A stretch of 9,519 nt of DNA from Opitutales bacterium. Lineage in GTDB: Bacteria; Verrucomicrobiota; Verrucomicrobiia; Opitutales; Opitutaceae. Shown piece by piece: positions 1-6,618 of this stretch. Position 1 is the stretch's first letter; each line of letters starts with the position of its first letter. The stretch is from assembly GCA_021772595.1 (NCBI GenBank), contig JAJFLS010000283.1, forward strand, positions 1 through 9,519, written 5' to 3'. Both the position numbers and the translations under genes were made by a program. The notes beneath the pieces were generated by a model, which was given only the letters and a program-made list of their open reading frames with translations, was not told the DNA's origin and did no database searches.

Positions 1-346
1 CCAAGGCTCCGATAATTCCCCATTTCGTTCCGCCAAACCATTTGGTCCCCGCCGCCGTCGCGAACATGTCGACCACCCGGTCCAGGACCATGAAGACCCC
101 CAGGGCGCCGATCAACCACCAGGAAAAAACCTCCGGGAGCATCAGCTTGTGAACCAACCCGCCACCGAAGAGCACGATCGCGCCAGGGATCACCGGTACG
201 AACACGCCGATCAATCCGAAAAAGATCGAACTGATCAACACCCCCCAGGCAATCGACGCCCAGACATACGGCCCCATCGCCTTGAACCAATCGATCATGA
301 CGAAAAACCAGTCCGTCCAAATCCCGCTTGCTAAAGTTAAATCCAT
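1..346 (-). CDS. DUF456-family membrane protein, C-terminus cut off by window edge
   Basis: The frame is open from ATG at 346 to the left edge with no stop, giving the first 115 residues of a longer protein. A short N-terminal segment is followed by a hydrophobic helical region at about residues 28-60 containing the motif PVIPG (51-55), then a second hydrophobic segment at about 75-97. After that comes a Gly/Trp-rich stretch, FGGTKWGIIGA (104-114). The P-x-x-P-G turn between membrane helices and the FG-x-x-KWG-x-x-GA block are what I associate with DUF456 inner-membrane proteins, whose function is not established. The start is chosen because an AGAG precedes it by about 9 nt; Met17 is the alternative. 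It diverges from the small gene at 488. Family call fairly sure, function unknown. Confidence 0.8.
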   Translation of the reverse strand, partial: MDLTLASGIWTDWFFVMIDWFKAMGPYVWASIAWGVLISSIFFGLIGVFVPVIPGAIVLFGGGLVHKLMLPEVFSWWLIGALGVFMVLDRVVDMFATAAGTKWFGGTKWGIIGAL

Positions 347-385
347 ATCCCGCGTCTCTTAATTCGTGATGAAAACTCGCCAAAC

Positions 386-402
386 CAAGCGAAGCCCCTA
401 CA
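386..402 (-). repeat. Solitary REP-like half-copy
   Basis: On the minus strand this reads TGTAGGGGCTTCGCTTG, identical over 17 nt to the right arm of the inverted pair at 4371-4448. After the identity the sequence diverges, so the pairing partner CGAAGACC is missing. It lies in the divergent spacer between the DUF456 gene and the small gene at 488, in the probable 5' leader of the former. I read it as a degenerate or single REP unit of the same family as the three paired copies. The match is seen directly; the REP label is inference. Confidence 0.6.
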
Positions 403-487
403 TCGACTTATTAGTCAGTCTCTCCTTCTCGAACACGCGATCAAAGCAAAAGTTGCATCCAACGAAAATCCCGCCATATCGGATCTA

Positions 488-733
488 ATGCCAAGACCCA
501 TCGGATGGAACAAACGCGACCCGGAATTGGGTAAACTGAAAATCGAAGCGCGCTTCTTCGGCTCTCAGCTTACCTTCCATCGACAAGCCGCTCGATTCGA
601 AGAATGGGAGACTTTCGCCCCGTCCGAAGAAGACTGGGACACGCTCACCCAACTAGCCGAAAACAAATTCCAACGCGGCAAAGTCCAGAAAAAGCAAATG
701 CTCATCATCCGCGCCCGAGGCGAGAAATGCTAG
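488..733 (+). CDS. Small hypothetical protein (81 aa), charged, soluble
   Basis: An 81-residue frame from ATG 488 to TAG. The product is rich in Arg, Lys, Glu and aromatic residues, has no membrane segment or signal peptide and shows no motif I can assign. The composition (WNKRD near the N-terminus, an acidic EEDWDTL stretch at about 47-53, a basic C-terminal third) looks like a real small protein rather than a shadow, and no better frame competes on either strand here. No strong Shine-Dalgarno is visible before the ATG. It diverges from the DUF456 gene with a 141-nt spacer and converges on the membrane-protein gene ending at 840, with a REP pair between. A small lineage-restricted protein is my best guess. 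Confidence 0.6.
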   Translation: MPRPIGWNKRDPELGKLKIEARFFGSQLTFHRQAARFEEWETFAPSEEDWDTLTQLAENKFQRGKVQKKQMLIIRARGEKC

Positions 734-758
734 TGGGGATTAAAGCGATTCTCAATTG

Positions 759-828
759 TTGGAGCCTGCTTGCTGGCGATATTCTTCGCTATGGCCCAGG
801 GAATTAATCGCCTGCAAGCAGGCTCCTA
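759..828. repeat. REP-like inverted pair (BIME-like), copy 1
   Basis: The left arm 759-780 (ttggagcctgcttgctggcg...) pairs with the right arm 807-828, whose reverse complement starts TAGGAGCCTGCTTGCAGGCG. About 20 of 22 positions match and the loop is 26 nt. Each arm also holds its own small hairpin, GCCTGC-TT-GCAGGC, preceded by the GTAGGAGC-type head. It lies exactly between two convergent genes (ends at 733 and 840). A hairpin of this size could end transcription from both sides or protect 3' ends, although no T-tract follows. Confidence 0.8.
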
Positions 829-839
829 CACTCGATAAA

Positions 840-1364
840 TCACTCAACGCGATCTAATTTCGACACGTCCGCCGCGCCCTTCCCCTGAAGCCAGTAGTAC
901 AGAGCCGTTCCTCCGCAAACGAGCCAAGCCACGGCTGCAGCCACCGCGTACGAAACGCCTACGATCGTCGGAAGCGAACTGAAAATCTGGATACCTGTTA
1001 GGTCGGAATAGAGTACGAGCTCATCGTACAGCGGCGATTTCAAAATCATCTCCGACAATGCCGCCGCGTCGAGCGTGGCGAATTGATAGGCGAAATAGAG
1101 GCTGAGGCTCGCCGCGAGTCCTAGCTGATTCAAAGCCATCCGCCGAGCGATCGCCACCCTATCTTCTCCAGCCATCTTCTTTCGGAGCAAAAGCTCAAAG
1201 GTGCCATGAGCCGCCGCCGCGAGCGATACTAGCACCCCCGCCCACGCGGTTGCGAACAACGACACGATCAACGACAGTCCTCCCGCGACAACGAGGCTCC
1301 AGCCATTGACCGCGGAAATCAGACGAAAAAGCGAAGGTCGAGCACTCATATTCGATCGCGTCAC
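840..1364 (-). CDS. Small integral membrane protein, function unknown
   Basis: A 174-residue protein with three to four predicted membrane segments at about residues 23-40, 42-60, 76-95 and 130-157. Charged loops lie between them (RKKMAGEDR at 61-69) and the C-terminal tail is polar. I recognise no family motif. Its start, GTG at 1364, overlaps the thioesterase stop by 4 nt (GTGA), and GGAAG lies 3 nt upstream inside the thioesterase gene, so translational coupling is likely. ATG at 1349 (Met6) is the alternative start but lacks a ribosome site. The tight coupling suggests a shared transcript with the thioesterase, and perhaps a membrane-lipid-related role, which is inference only. Confidence 0.75.
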   Translation of the reverse strand: MTRSNMSARPSLFRLISAVNGWSLVVAGGLSLIVSLFATAWAGVLVSLAAAAHGTFELLLRKKMAGEDRVAIARRMALNQLGLAASLSLYFAYQFATLDAAALSEMILKSPLYDELVLYSDLTGIQIFSSLPTIVGVSYAVAAAVAWLVCGGTALYYWLQGKGAADVSKLDRVE

Positions 1365-1819
1365 GCGCTTCCAACCACAGCCGCGCCCGGCATCTCTTCG
1401 ATGCGGGACAAAAGCTCTTCGGAAAGATCCAAGGCGAACATGGTATCCTTCTCAACGTCGAACTTCGCGTAAACGCTCGTCATCTCGCCCTTGGCGATCA
1501 AGCGATTCGCCGCGGAATCATCGGATCGCGTGAAGCGAAACCTGTACACCACCGACTTCATTTTTATCTGCTTCACGACGAGTTCGCAATCGAAGGCGTC
1601 GCCGAATCGGAGCGGCTCCTTGTAGTCGCAGCTCGCTTTGCTCCGAGGCCATCCCCAGAAAGTCGCGCGATCCTTCACGACAGGCGCCAGGCCAATCGAA
1701 TCGAGAAAACCGTGCTCCGCTTCTTCCATCCAACGAAAGAAGTTCGAGAAATGAGCGAGGCCCGCCATATCCGTTTCGTGAAACGCGACGCGGCGCTTGA
1801 GGACGAAAGAATGCTCCAT
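1361..1819 (-). CDS. Hotdog-fold acyl-CoA thioesterase (4HBT / YbgC-FadM type)
   Basis: The 152-residue product has the size and layout of single-domain 4HBT thioesterases, which hydrolyse acyl-CoA thioesters in the cytoplasm. The signature block at residues 12-35 (AFHETDMAGLAHFSNFFRWM) corresponds to the family's D-T-D-x-x-G-h-x-h-x-x-x-Y-h-x-W-h-E pattern. Asp17 sits at the position of the catalytic Asp of YbgC-like enzymes. The later part (YKEPLRFGDAFDCEL at 66-80) matches the usual P-h-x-x-G-D-x-h strand. Substrate range (short or long acyl-CoA, or hydroxybenzoyl-CoA) cannot be told. It is the first gene of a two-gene unit with the overlapping membrane protein. The start ATG 1819 fits the family N-terminus well, although the ribosome site is weak. 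Confidence 0.9.
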   Translation of the reverse strand: MEHSFVLKRRVAFHETDMAGLAHFSNFFRWMEEAEHGFLDSIGLAPVVKDRATFWGWPRSKASCDYKEPLRFGDAFDCELVVKQIKMKSVVYRFRFTRSDDSAANRLIAKGEMTSVYAKFDVEKDTMFALDLSEELLSRIEEMPGAAVVGSA

Positions 1820-1985
1820 GATCGAGACTTATCCGGAAGGCGTCGCGAAATGACAAGTTAATCGGAAACTTGCCTCACTCTCCACATTTCCATCGACTCA
1901 GGAATTCCGCCGAATAAATCTTATCAAGACTGACTTCCTTTCCACCGATACCCTAACCTAACGACTTTACGACACTCACTCCCAC

Positions 1986-2831
1986 ATGACCGCCATCTCG
2001 CCTGCAGATCTCAAAGAAGCAGCCAATCAACTGCCGCCTTCGCCACAGATTTTCGGAAAGCTCGGAAAGATGCTCAGAGATACGAACACCGATCTAGGAG
2101 ACATCACCGAGCTCGTAAACTCTGACGCCTCACTGACCACTCAGGTGCTCCGACTGAGCAACAGCGTCATGTTCAACCAAGGCGACCCGATCGACAACCT
2201 CGACGACGCCATCAACCGCATCGGATTTCGCGAGCTCTTCAAACTTGTCGGCATGGCAGCCGCTTCGAGCGTTTTCACTAAACGCAACAACACCTACAAT
2301 CTCGAAGGATCGTTGATGTGGGAGAATTCGCTTTGCTGCGCGATGGCCATGGAGTTCCTGGCTCGGAAGCTCGGTCTAGACGAGCAGGATGCCTACACTC
2401 TCGGACTGCTTCGGTCCATGGGCAAAATGGTCATCGATCTTTGCGCGAAAGGAGATCCGGAATTCCCTCGCTACCCAAATGGCGAAGGCCTGCCGCTTCT
2501 AGAATGGGAGGAGTACAACTTTGGAACCACGAATCCAGACGTCACCCGATTTCTCCTGAGCTCTTGGAATTTCGCTCCCGAAACCGCCGCTTCGATCCAA
2601 TACCAATACGAACCCGAAAAAGCGGCCAGTCCATCGACCATTACAGTTCTACTCAATCTGGCCGGGGCAACGGCTGATGAACTCGGTAAAACGCTTCCAG
2701 GCGAAAAGACCTATTGGGAGCAAGCCGATGCGCGCCGCGATCAAATCGGCCTAAGCGAAGCGGACATCCTAGACACTCGCGAGAACGTGAGCAAGTCGCT
2801 GGATGAAATCCTTGCCGCAGTCGCTAGCTAG
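1986..2831 (+). CDS. HDOD-domain signalling protein with degenerate HD residues
   Basis: A 281-residue protein whose first ~210 residues follow the HDOD pattern. LPPSPQIFGKLGKML (16-30) is the usual opening helix, followed by DASLTTQVLRLSNSVMFN (47-64) and AINRIGFRELFKLVGM (75-90). A central LLRSMGKMVIDL (141-152) stands where canonical proteins read L-L-H-D-I-G-K. The His-Asp pair is Arg-Ser here, and later His positions are also replaced (TTNPD at 181-185, YQY at 206-208), so metal-dependent phosphodiesterase activity is unlikely. That is common in HDOD proteins, which act as scaffolds in chemotaxis, biofilm or stress signalling. There is no fused GGDEF, EAL or receiver domain. No Shine-Dalgarno is evident before ATG 1986. 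It converges on the acidic-tail gene, with 33 nt between stops. Confidence 0.88.
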   Translation: MTAISPADLKEAANQLPPSPQIFGKLGKMLRDTNTDLGDITELVNSDASLTTQVLRLSNSVMFNQGDPIDNLDDAINRIGFRELFKLVGMAAASSVFTKRNNTYNLEGSLMWENSLCCAMAMEFLARKLGLDEQDAYTLGLLRSMGKMVIDLCAKGDPEFPRYPNGEGLPLLEWEEYNFGTTNPDVTRFLLSSWNFAPETAASIQYQYEPEKAASPSTITVLLNLAGATADELGKTLPGEKTYWEQADARRDQIGLSEADILDTRENVSKSLDEILAAVAS

Positions 2832-2864
2832 CCGCGGTTTACTGCGACCGTCGTGAGCGCGCGG

Positions 2865-3776
2865 TCACTCTTTGATAACATCTTCCGGGTTGAATCCAGA
2901 CTCTTCCGCACTCGCGTCGTCGCCCGGTGTTTCGCCGCCAGATTCGTCGTTTGATTCGTCGCCGCCAGACTCTTCTTTCACCGCGGCCTCAGCAGGTTCT
3001 TCGCTGGCAGGCTGCTCGCTCGCCGCTTCGTCTGCAGATTCTTCGCTCGATTCATCTTCTGCGGCCTCTTCCGAGCTAGCAGGCTCCTCACTCGATTCCT
3101 CGTCGCTAGCAGCTTCTTCGCTGCGTTCTACTCCAGTCGATTCCTCTTCTCCCGATTCTTGATTCGCTTGCTGGATTACTGATTCAGGATCGAAATCGGC
3201 CGCTGAATCTCCGCCATCCGCGTTGGCCTGGGCCGCCGCAATAATATCCATCGGATCAAACGCTGACTCTTCTTCACCCCCACCGTCCGGCGCAAGAATT
3301 CCAGAAGTATCCACATCTTCATCCTCTTCCTCTTCGGTTTGCGAAGACTCAGCTGGCCCCGACGGCAAGGAAGCATCCGACTCCAACGCAAGCCCGCCTC
3401 CCTCCAAAGCGCCCGAGCCCTCGTTAACTTTGATCAGCAGGTCCGCCTTAAGAAACTTCAAAATCCTGTCCGTCAATTTGGGCAGCTTCCAGATCTCCGG
3501 CGACACCAACACGTCATCCAAATTCATCCCTGTAGCCGGAAGATTCACGAAGTACTGCATGCACTCGCCTTGATCGCTCTTGAAAACCGATCTTATCCGG
3601 ATGACGCACCATGGCGACGCGCCCGCCTTCGGCGGATACAGGTACAGATCGGTCTGCTTCCCCCCCAGGTCGATAAACCGCGTGAACCGCATAGCATAGC
3701 CACCGCCCCAATCCTTCAGGAACGTCGCGATTTCCTTTTCAATCGCCTCCGCAATTTCGATCGCTAGAACTTTCAT
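2865..3776 (-). CDS. Hypothetical protein with globular N-terminus and long acidic Ser/Glu-rich tail
   Basis: A 303-residue protein in two parts. Residues 1-118 look folded: a helical start (EIAEAIEKEIATFLKDW, 7-23), mixed beta-like segments with Tyr and Trp, then LPKLTDRILKFLKADLLIKV. From about 120 to the end it is low complexity, dominated by Glu, Asp, Ser, Ala and Gly, surely disordered and strongly negative. Inside the tail a short motif recurs three times, F-[D/N]-P-x-[D/S]-[V/I]-I, at 173-179 (FDPMDII), 195-201 (FDPESVI) and 295-301 (FNPEDVI), the last two residues short of the C-terminus. This resembles repeated docking sites on a flexible arm. No signal peptide or membrane segment. 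It follows the two-TM gene with a 74-nt gap and may be co-transcribed. The family is not recognised. Ser-rich open frames opposite the tail are artefacts of its codons. Confidence 0.75.
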   Translation of the reverse strand: MKVLAIEIAEAIEKEIATFLKDWGGGYAMRFTRFIDLGGKQTDLYLYPPKAGASPWCVIRIRSVFKSDQGECMQYFVNLPATGMNLDDVLVSPEIWKLPKLTDRILKFLKADLLIKVNEGSGALEGGGLALESDASLPSGPAESSQTEEEEDEDVDTSGILAPDGGGEEESAFDPMDIIAAAQANADGGDSAADFDPESVIQQANQESGEEESTGVERSEEAASDEESSEEPASSEEAAEDESSEESADEAASEQPASEEPAEAAVKEESGGDESNDESGGETPGDDASAEESGFNPEDVIKE

Positions 3777-3850
3777 AAAATCATGCCACTCTTCGCCTAT
3801 CTTCTCTAAGCGCTCTATTCATTCATGCAAAGGAAATCCCGAGCCTGTCG

Positions 3851-4219
3851 CTAAATCCCTTTTTCGCGCGAGCTCTCCTGCTCCGCAACGAACGAATTCA
3901 CAATCTCCGCGGTAATGTCCATAAGATCCAGCCCATCAATTTGGGAAACCATCTTAGGACGCCCCTGCACGCCAAACGCGATATTCATAAACCCGATTAG
4001 AACCAGCCCCAGCGAAGTCGCCATGTTGCCGAAAGTGTATTGCACCCATAAACCAAATACGAATAGAATCACCCCGAGACTGATATAAGTAATCTGGACC
4101 GCCGGAGCGAACGTCTTCACCTTTAGCGCCCTAATATCATCAGCAGTGATCACTGTACCCTTCTGGCCGATACGGGAATTGCACAATTCCTTTCCCGCCT
4201 TAATCACTCTCTTTTCCAT
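3851..4219 (-). CDS. Small two-TM membrane protein, function unknown
   Basis: A 122-residue protein from ATG 4219. The N-terminal ~40 residues are basic and soluble (MEKRVIKAGKELCNSRIG). Two membrane segments follow, at about 43-64 (AVQITYISLGVILFVFGLWV) and 69-85, and then a short soluble tail of mixed charge. I recognise no family. The start at 4219 is preferred because AGGA lies 5 nt upstream. In-frame ATG 4234 and TTG 4243 would add 5 or 8 residues and have no ribosome site. The reading frame sits 74 nt ahead of the acidic-tail gene on the same strand, so the two may form a unit. A REP pair separates it from the upstream deoxyribosyltransferase gene. Confidence 0.7.
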   Translation of the reverse strand: MEKRVIKAGKELCNSRIGQKGTVITADDIRALKVKTFAPAVQITYISLGVILFVFGLWVQYTFGNMATSLGLVLIGFMNIAFGVQGRPKMVSQIDGLDLMDITAEIVNSFVAEQESSREKGI

Positions 4220-4370
4220 GTAAGTCCTACTCATAGAACCCAATCAACACGCTCTTTCCTTCAAGTCAACTCGTCCTTATTCAATACCCAGCCAAATGAA
4301 AGCGCCCCGGTTTTCCACGCCTCGTTCTCTTTGAAACAGCTAATTAGGTTCGATTACGATGAGGGCTAAT

Positions 4371-4448
4371 TGTAGGGGCTTCGCTCGCGAAGACCGCGTA
4401 GGGAGAGTTTTGGTTGCTTCTGCGGTCTTCGCAAGCGAAGCCCCTACA
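4371..4448. repeat. REP-like inverted pair, copy 2, overlapping a gene's stop codon
   Basis: The arms 4371-4397 and 4422-4448 are inverted copies matching at 26 of 27 positions, with a 24-nt loop. The arm reads TGTAGGGGCTTCGC followed by T/C TGCGAAGACCGC-type sequence, and CTTCG...CGAAG forms an internal hairpin within each arm. This is the best-preserved copy in the window and so probably the youngest. The right arm overlaps the last codons of the minus-strand deoxyribosyltransferase gene: its TAG stop (4446-4444) lies inside the conserved TGTAGG head. The structure may also terminate or stabilise the nupC-operon mRNA. Confidence 0.9.
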
Positions 4449-5058
4449 GCTTTTCGATTTGCTGCATGTTCCCCAAGTCATACGTCTTCGCAATCAGATT
4501 CATCACAGTCGCTCGCTCACCCTCGCTCAATACTCTCGCGCTCGCTACAACTGTATCCAGCTTCTCGATCAACATCGTCGCTAGATTCTCCACAACCGAT
4601 TGAATGGCCTGAATCGCCGTAGCTCCCTCGCGCTTCGACAATTCCGAGTAAAGCGCCATCGCGTCCACAACGAGCGCCTCCGTTCGCGTGAACGAATCGC
4701 ACATCAAATTCCAGGGCCGCGAGTTGCGATCTCCCGAACGTCTCAGATCCGTCCTCAAAATCACCGACGGGATGTCCGCGATCTTCGCCGTCATGAACTC
4801 CGCAACGGTCCCAGAGTCGAGGTCCGATCCATCGAATTGGAAAATCGCCGCATCGCAATCGAGCAGCTCCAAGTAGTCCACATCGCGAATCGCTTTCGAC
4901 TCGAGCGACGGTAGCTCCAGATCCTGCGGCAGGACGATTCCATATCGCCCACCGGAACGTTCCTCTAGAGCCTCCCCGAGCAACGCGTTTCCAGCGAGAT
5001 GCTTGAAATCGAACAATTCTCCCGCTAGATAAACTTTGTATTCAGTTCTTTGAGCCAC
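4444..5058 (-). CDS. Nucleoside 2-deoxyribosyltransferase-like protein
   Basis: Numbered from GTG 5058 (204 aa), the protein has YLAG at 10-13, LPQD at 43-46, FDGSDLDSGTVAEF at 75-88 and LRTD at 101-104. These are the hallmarks of nucleoside 2-deoxyribosyltransferases, cytoplasmic enzymes that exchange the base of 2'-deoxyribonucleosides. Glu87 in the S-G-T-x-x-E-h block corresponds to the catalytic nucleophile. The helical C-terminal ~90 residues (from CDSFTRTEAL) are longer than in small family members. An in-frame ATG at 5121 exists, but its extra 21 residues are read from the nupC 3' end in another frame and look unconserved; GTG 5058 starts 17 nt after the nupC stop. Being second behind nupC supports a role in nucleoside salvage. 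The stop codon lies in a REP arm. RNA/DNA-modifying relatives are a less likely alternative. Confidence 0.85.
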   Translation of the reverse strand: MAQRTEYKVYLAGELFDFKHLAGNALLGEALEERSGGRYGIVLPQDLELPSLESKAIRDVDYLELLDCDAAIFQFDGSDLDSGTVAEFMTAKIADIPSVILRTDLRRSGDRNSRPWNLMCDSFTRTEALVVDAMALYSELSKREGATAIQAIQSVVENLATMLIEKLDTVVASARVLSEGERATVMNLIAKTYDLGNMQQIEKL

Positions 5059-5075
5059 ATCAATTTTCTTACGAG

Positions 5076-6377
5076 TTAAATCGAAACGAGATTCGACGCG
5101 ATGATCGCAGTCATATAGCACGCCAACATTCCGCCGATCAGCGATTTGATTCCATACTTCAAAAGAACCGGTCGCTGAGTTTTTTCCAAAGCGCTAATCC
5201 CACCAATTTGGATACCTACTGAAGTTAGATTCGCGAATCCGCACAGAGCGTAAGTCGCAATCACAACGGATTTTGGATCGCTAAACGCTCCTTCCTCCTG
5301 GAACTTCGCGAGACTCAGATAGGAGATGAATTCGTTGAGCACAAGCCGTTCGCCAAGGAGTTGCCCCACGATCAGGCAATCGCTCCACGCTACCCCAATT
5401 ATCCACGCGAAGGGAGCGCTCAAAACGCCCACGATGAACGAGAAGTTAAACGCCTCGAATTTGCCGTCGGTCGCGAAAACGACCCAGTCATTCAAACCCG
5501 TCCATCCTCCTAAAGCGCCGGAGACGAGCCAATTCGCCAACGCCACCAATGCCGTGAATGCGATCAGCATCCCCCCGACGTTCAAGGCCAGCTTGATTCC
5601 ATCGGTCGTTCCCTTCGTCGCCGCATCCAGCAAGCTCTCGCTCATCCGATCTTTTGGAAACTCAAGCTGCCCATCGATCGACTCGGTTTGCGGCACGATT
5701 ATCTTCGCGGCCACCATCGCGGCCGGAGCGCTCAAAATCGACGCGGTCAACAGATGATGCCCAAACGCGATCGCGGCTTCCTCCGATCCGCCCCCCAAAA
5801 CGCTCATGTAAATCACCAGCACTCCACCGGCGATTGTCGCCATGCCGCCCGTCATGAGAGCCATCATCTCCGAACGATTCATCCCCTTCAAGTAAGGCCG
5901 GATCACGAGCGGCCCTTCCGTCTGGCCGATGAAGATGTTCGCCGCGGCCGCCAGGCTCTCCGCTCCAGTCAATCGCATCGTCTTGTTCAGCATCCAAGCG
6001 AATCCGAAAACGATCCACGGCAAAATTCTCAAGTAATACAGAATCGCGGAAAACGCCGAAAAGAAAATGATCGTCGGCAACACCGTGAACGCGAAGCCGA
6101 AGAGCCCGTCCGAATCAGTCGCCAGCGTGCCGAAAAGAAACGCCGCCGCTTCGTTGCTAAAGCCGACCAGCGTGTTGAAAAACGACGCGACCGCGCGGAC
6201 CGAGTCATGAAAAAACGACATCTTAAGTATCAAGATGGCCAGTACGATTTGGAGCCCGATACCATAGACAACTAGCTTCCAGCGAATTCGCTCGCGGTTT
6301 TCGCTTAAACAATAGCAAAACCAAATCAGCAGTCCCATCCCCAAAACCGACCTGACGAACGTGACCGCAATCTCCAT
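5076..6377 (-). CDS. nupC: NupC-type concentrative nucleoside transporter (CNT family)
   Basis: A 433-residue inner-membrane protein that imports nucleosides by cation symport. Family landmarks in order: GQTEGPLVIRPYLK (about 151-164), MTGGMATIAGG (175-185), SAPAAM (216-221) with VPQTES (228-233), NEFISY (348-353) and CGFANLTSVGIQIGG (379-393). The Gln-Thr-Glu, Asn-Glu and Asn-x-x-Ser groups correspond to nucleoside- and cation-contacting residues in known CNT structures, and all are present, so the protein should be functional. Length and multiple hydrophobic segments are normal. ATG 6377 is chosen because the product then begins like E. coli NupC, and TAAGG lies just upstream. A TTG at 6398 would add seven residues without a ribosome site. 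It heads an operon with the deoxyribosyltransferase gene. A terminator hairpin lies about 107 nt before the start. Confidence 0.95.
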   Translation of the reverse strand: MEIAVTFVRSVLGMGLLIWFCYCLSENRERIRWKLVVYGIGLQIVLAILILKMSFFHDSVRAVASFFNTLVGFSNEAAAFLFGTLATDSDGLFGFAFTVLPTIIFFSAFSAILYYLRILPWIVFGFAWMLNKTMRLTGAESLAAAANIFIGQTEGPLVIRPYLKGMNRSEMMALMTGGMATIAGGVLVIYMSVLGGGSEEAAIAFGHHLLTASILSAPAAMVAAKIIVPQTESIDGQLEFPKDRMSESLLDAATKGTTDGIKLALNVGGMLIAFTALVALANWLVSGALGGWTGLNDWVVFATDGKFEAFNFSFIVGVLSAPFAWIIGVAWSDCLIVGQLLGERLVLNEFISYLSLAKFQEEGAFSDPKSVVIATYALCGFANLTSVGIQIGGISALEKTQRPVLLKYGIKSLIGGMLACYMTAIIASNLVSI

Positions 6378-6483
6378 TGGCCTTATTTCTGCGGCCAATC
6401 AAGAGGCGTGTCTACGAAAATGTGACGACGAAACGACGGCCGTATTCACTCGACCGATATCCGAAGCGACTTCCGCGACTGCT

Positions 6484-6529
6484 AAAAAAACGAATCAAGC
6501 CGAAGGCCACCGAGGCAGCCTTCGGCTTG
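6484..6529 (-). terminator. Intrinsic terminator on the nupC strand, upstream of nupC
   Basis: Perfect 12-nt arms CAAGCCGAAGGC (6496-6507) and GCCTTCGGCTTG (6518-6529) enclose a 10-nt loop. Read on the minus strand the hairpin is followed after 5 nt by seven T residues (complement of 6490-6484). The plus strand has no T-tract after it, so direction is clear. The nupC start is about 107 nt further downstream and no gene lies upstream on this strand within the window. It should therefore end either a short RNA or an attenuated nupC leader. Confidence 0.65.
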
Positions 6530-6577
6530 CATCGACCCGAGATACTTCATCGTGTGAAGGTTTGTCGGTAATCCGTT
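6484..6577 (-). ncRNA. Candidate short RNA or attenuated leader of nupC
   Basis: If the minus-strand promoter within 6581-6618 is used, the transcript would start near 6577 and end at the T-tract near 6484, about 94 nt. It would contain a small hairpin (CTTCA...TGAAG, 6545-6559) and then the terminator stem. Readthrough would give a nupC leader of about 200 nt. This is the arrangement of a small RNA or a transcriptionally attenuated leader. The aptamer-like portion is too short to match any riboswitch I know. Existence is inferred only from promoter-like and terminator sequence. Confidence 0.25.
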
Positions 6578-6580
6578 GTT

Positions 6581-6618
6581 TCTATTGTAGAAGATATTCG
6601 AGTCGAACATACAATAGA
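6581..6618. promoter_or_regulatory. Symmetric, possibly bidirectional promoter/operator
   Basis: Perfect 9-nt inverted arms TCTATTGTA (6581-6589) and TACAATAGA (6610-6618). On the plus strand TTGTAG (6585-6590) and TACAAT (6610-6615) are spaced 19 nt. On the minus strand TTGTAT (6614-6609) and TACAAT (6589-6584) are also spaced 19 nt. The symmetry thus yields sigma70-like -35/-10 pairs in both directions, toward malQ and toward nupC. An inner odd palindrome TTCGA-G-TCGAA (6597-6607) could be an operator half-site pair. The spacing is at the long end of normal. Confidence 0.35.

Noticed and set aside
149..334. 61-codon plus-strand frame near the left edge
   Set aside because: It is antisense to the DUF456-type reading frame, which has clear membrane helices and family motifs; the small product is highly charged and shadow-like.
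2846..2866. Possible terminator hairpin GACCG...CGGTC between convergent genes
   Set aside because: Only 5 bp with an 11-nt loop and no proper T-tract on either strand; it also runs into the stop codon of the acidic-tail gene.
2872..3162. Ser-rich open frame on the plus strand opposite the acidic tail
   Set aside because: It is the complement of a repetitive Glu/Ser codon pattern in the minus-strand gene, with a low-complexity product and no ribosome site.
4341..4371. TAATTAG...CTAATT inverted repeat ahead of the two-TM gene
   Set aside because: Short AT-rich arms and no convincing -35/-10 spacing for either strand, so not called as a promoter or operator.
5688..6275. 195-codon plus-strand frame inside nupC
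   Set aside because: It is antisense to a full-length conserved transporter, and the product is Arg/His-rich in the manner of a shadow frame.
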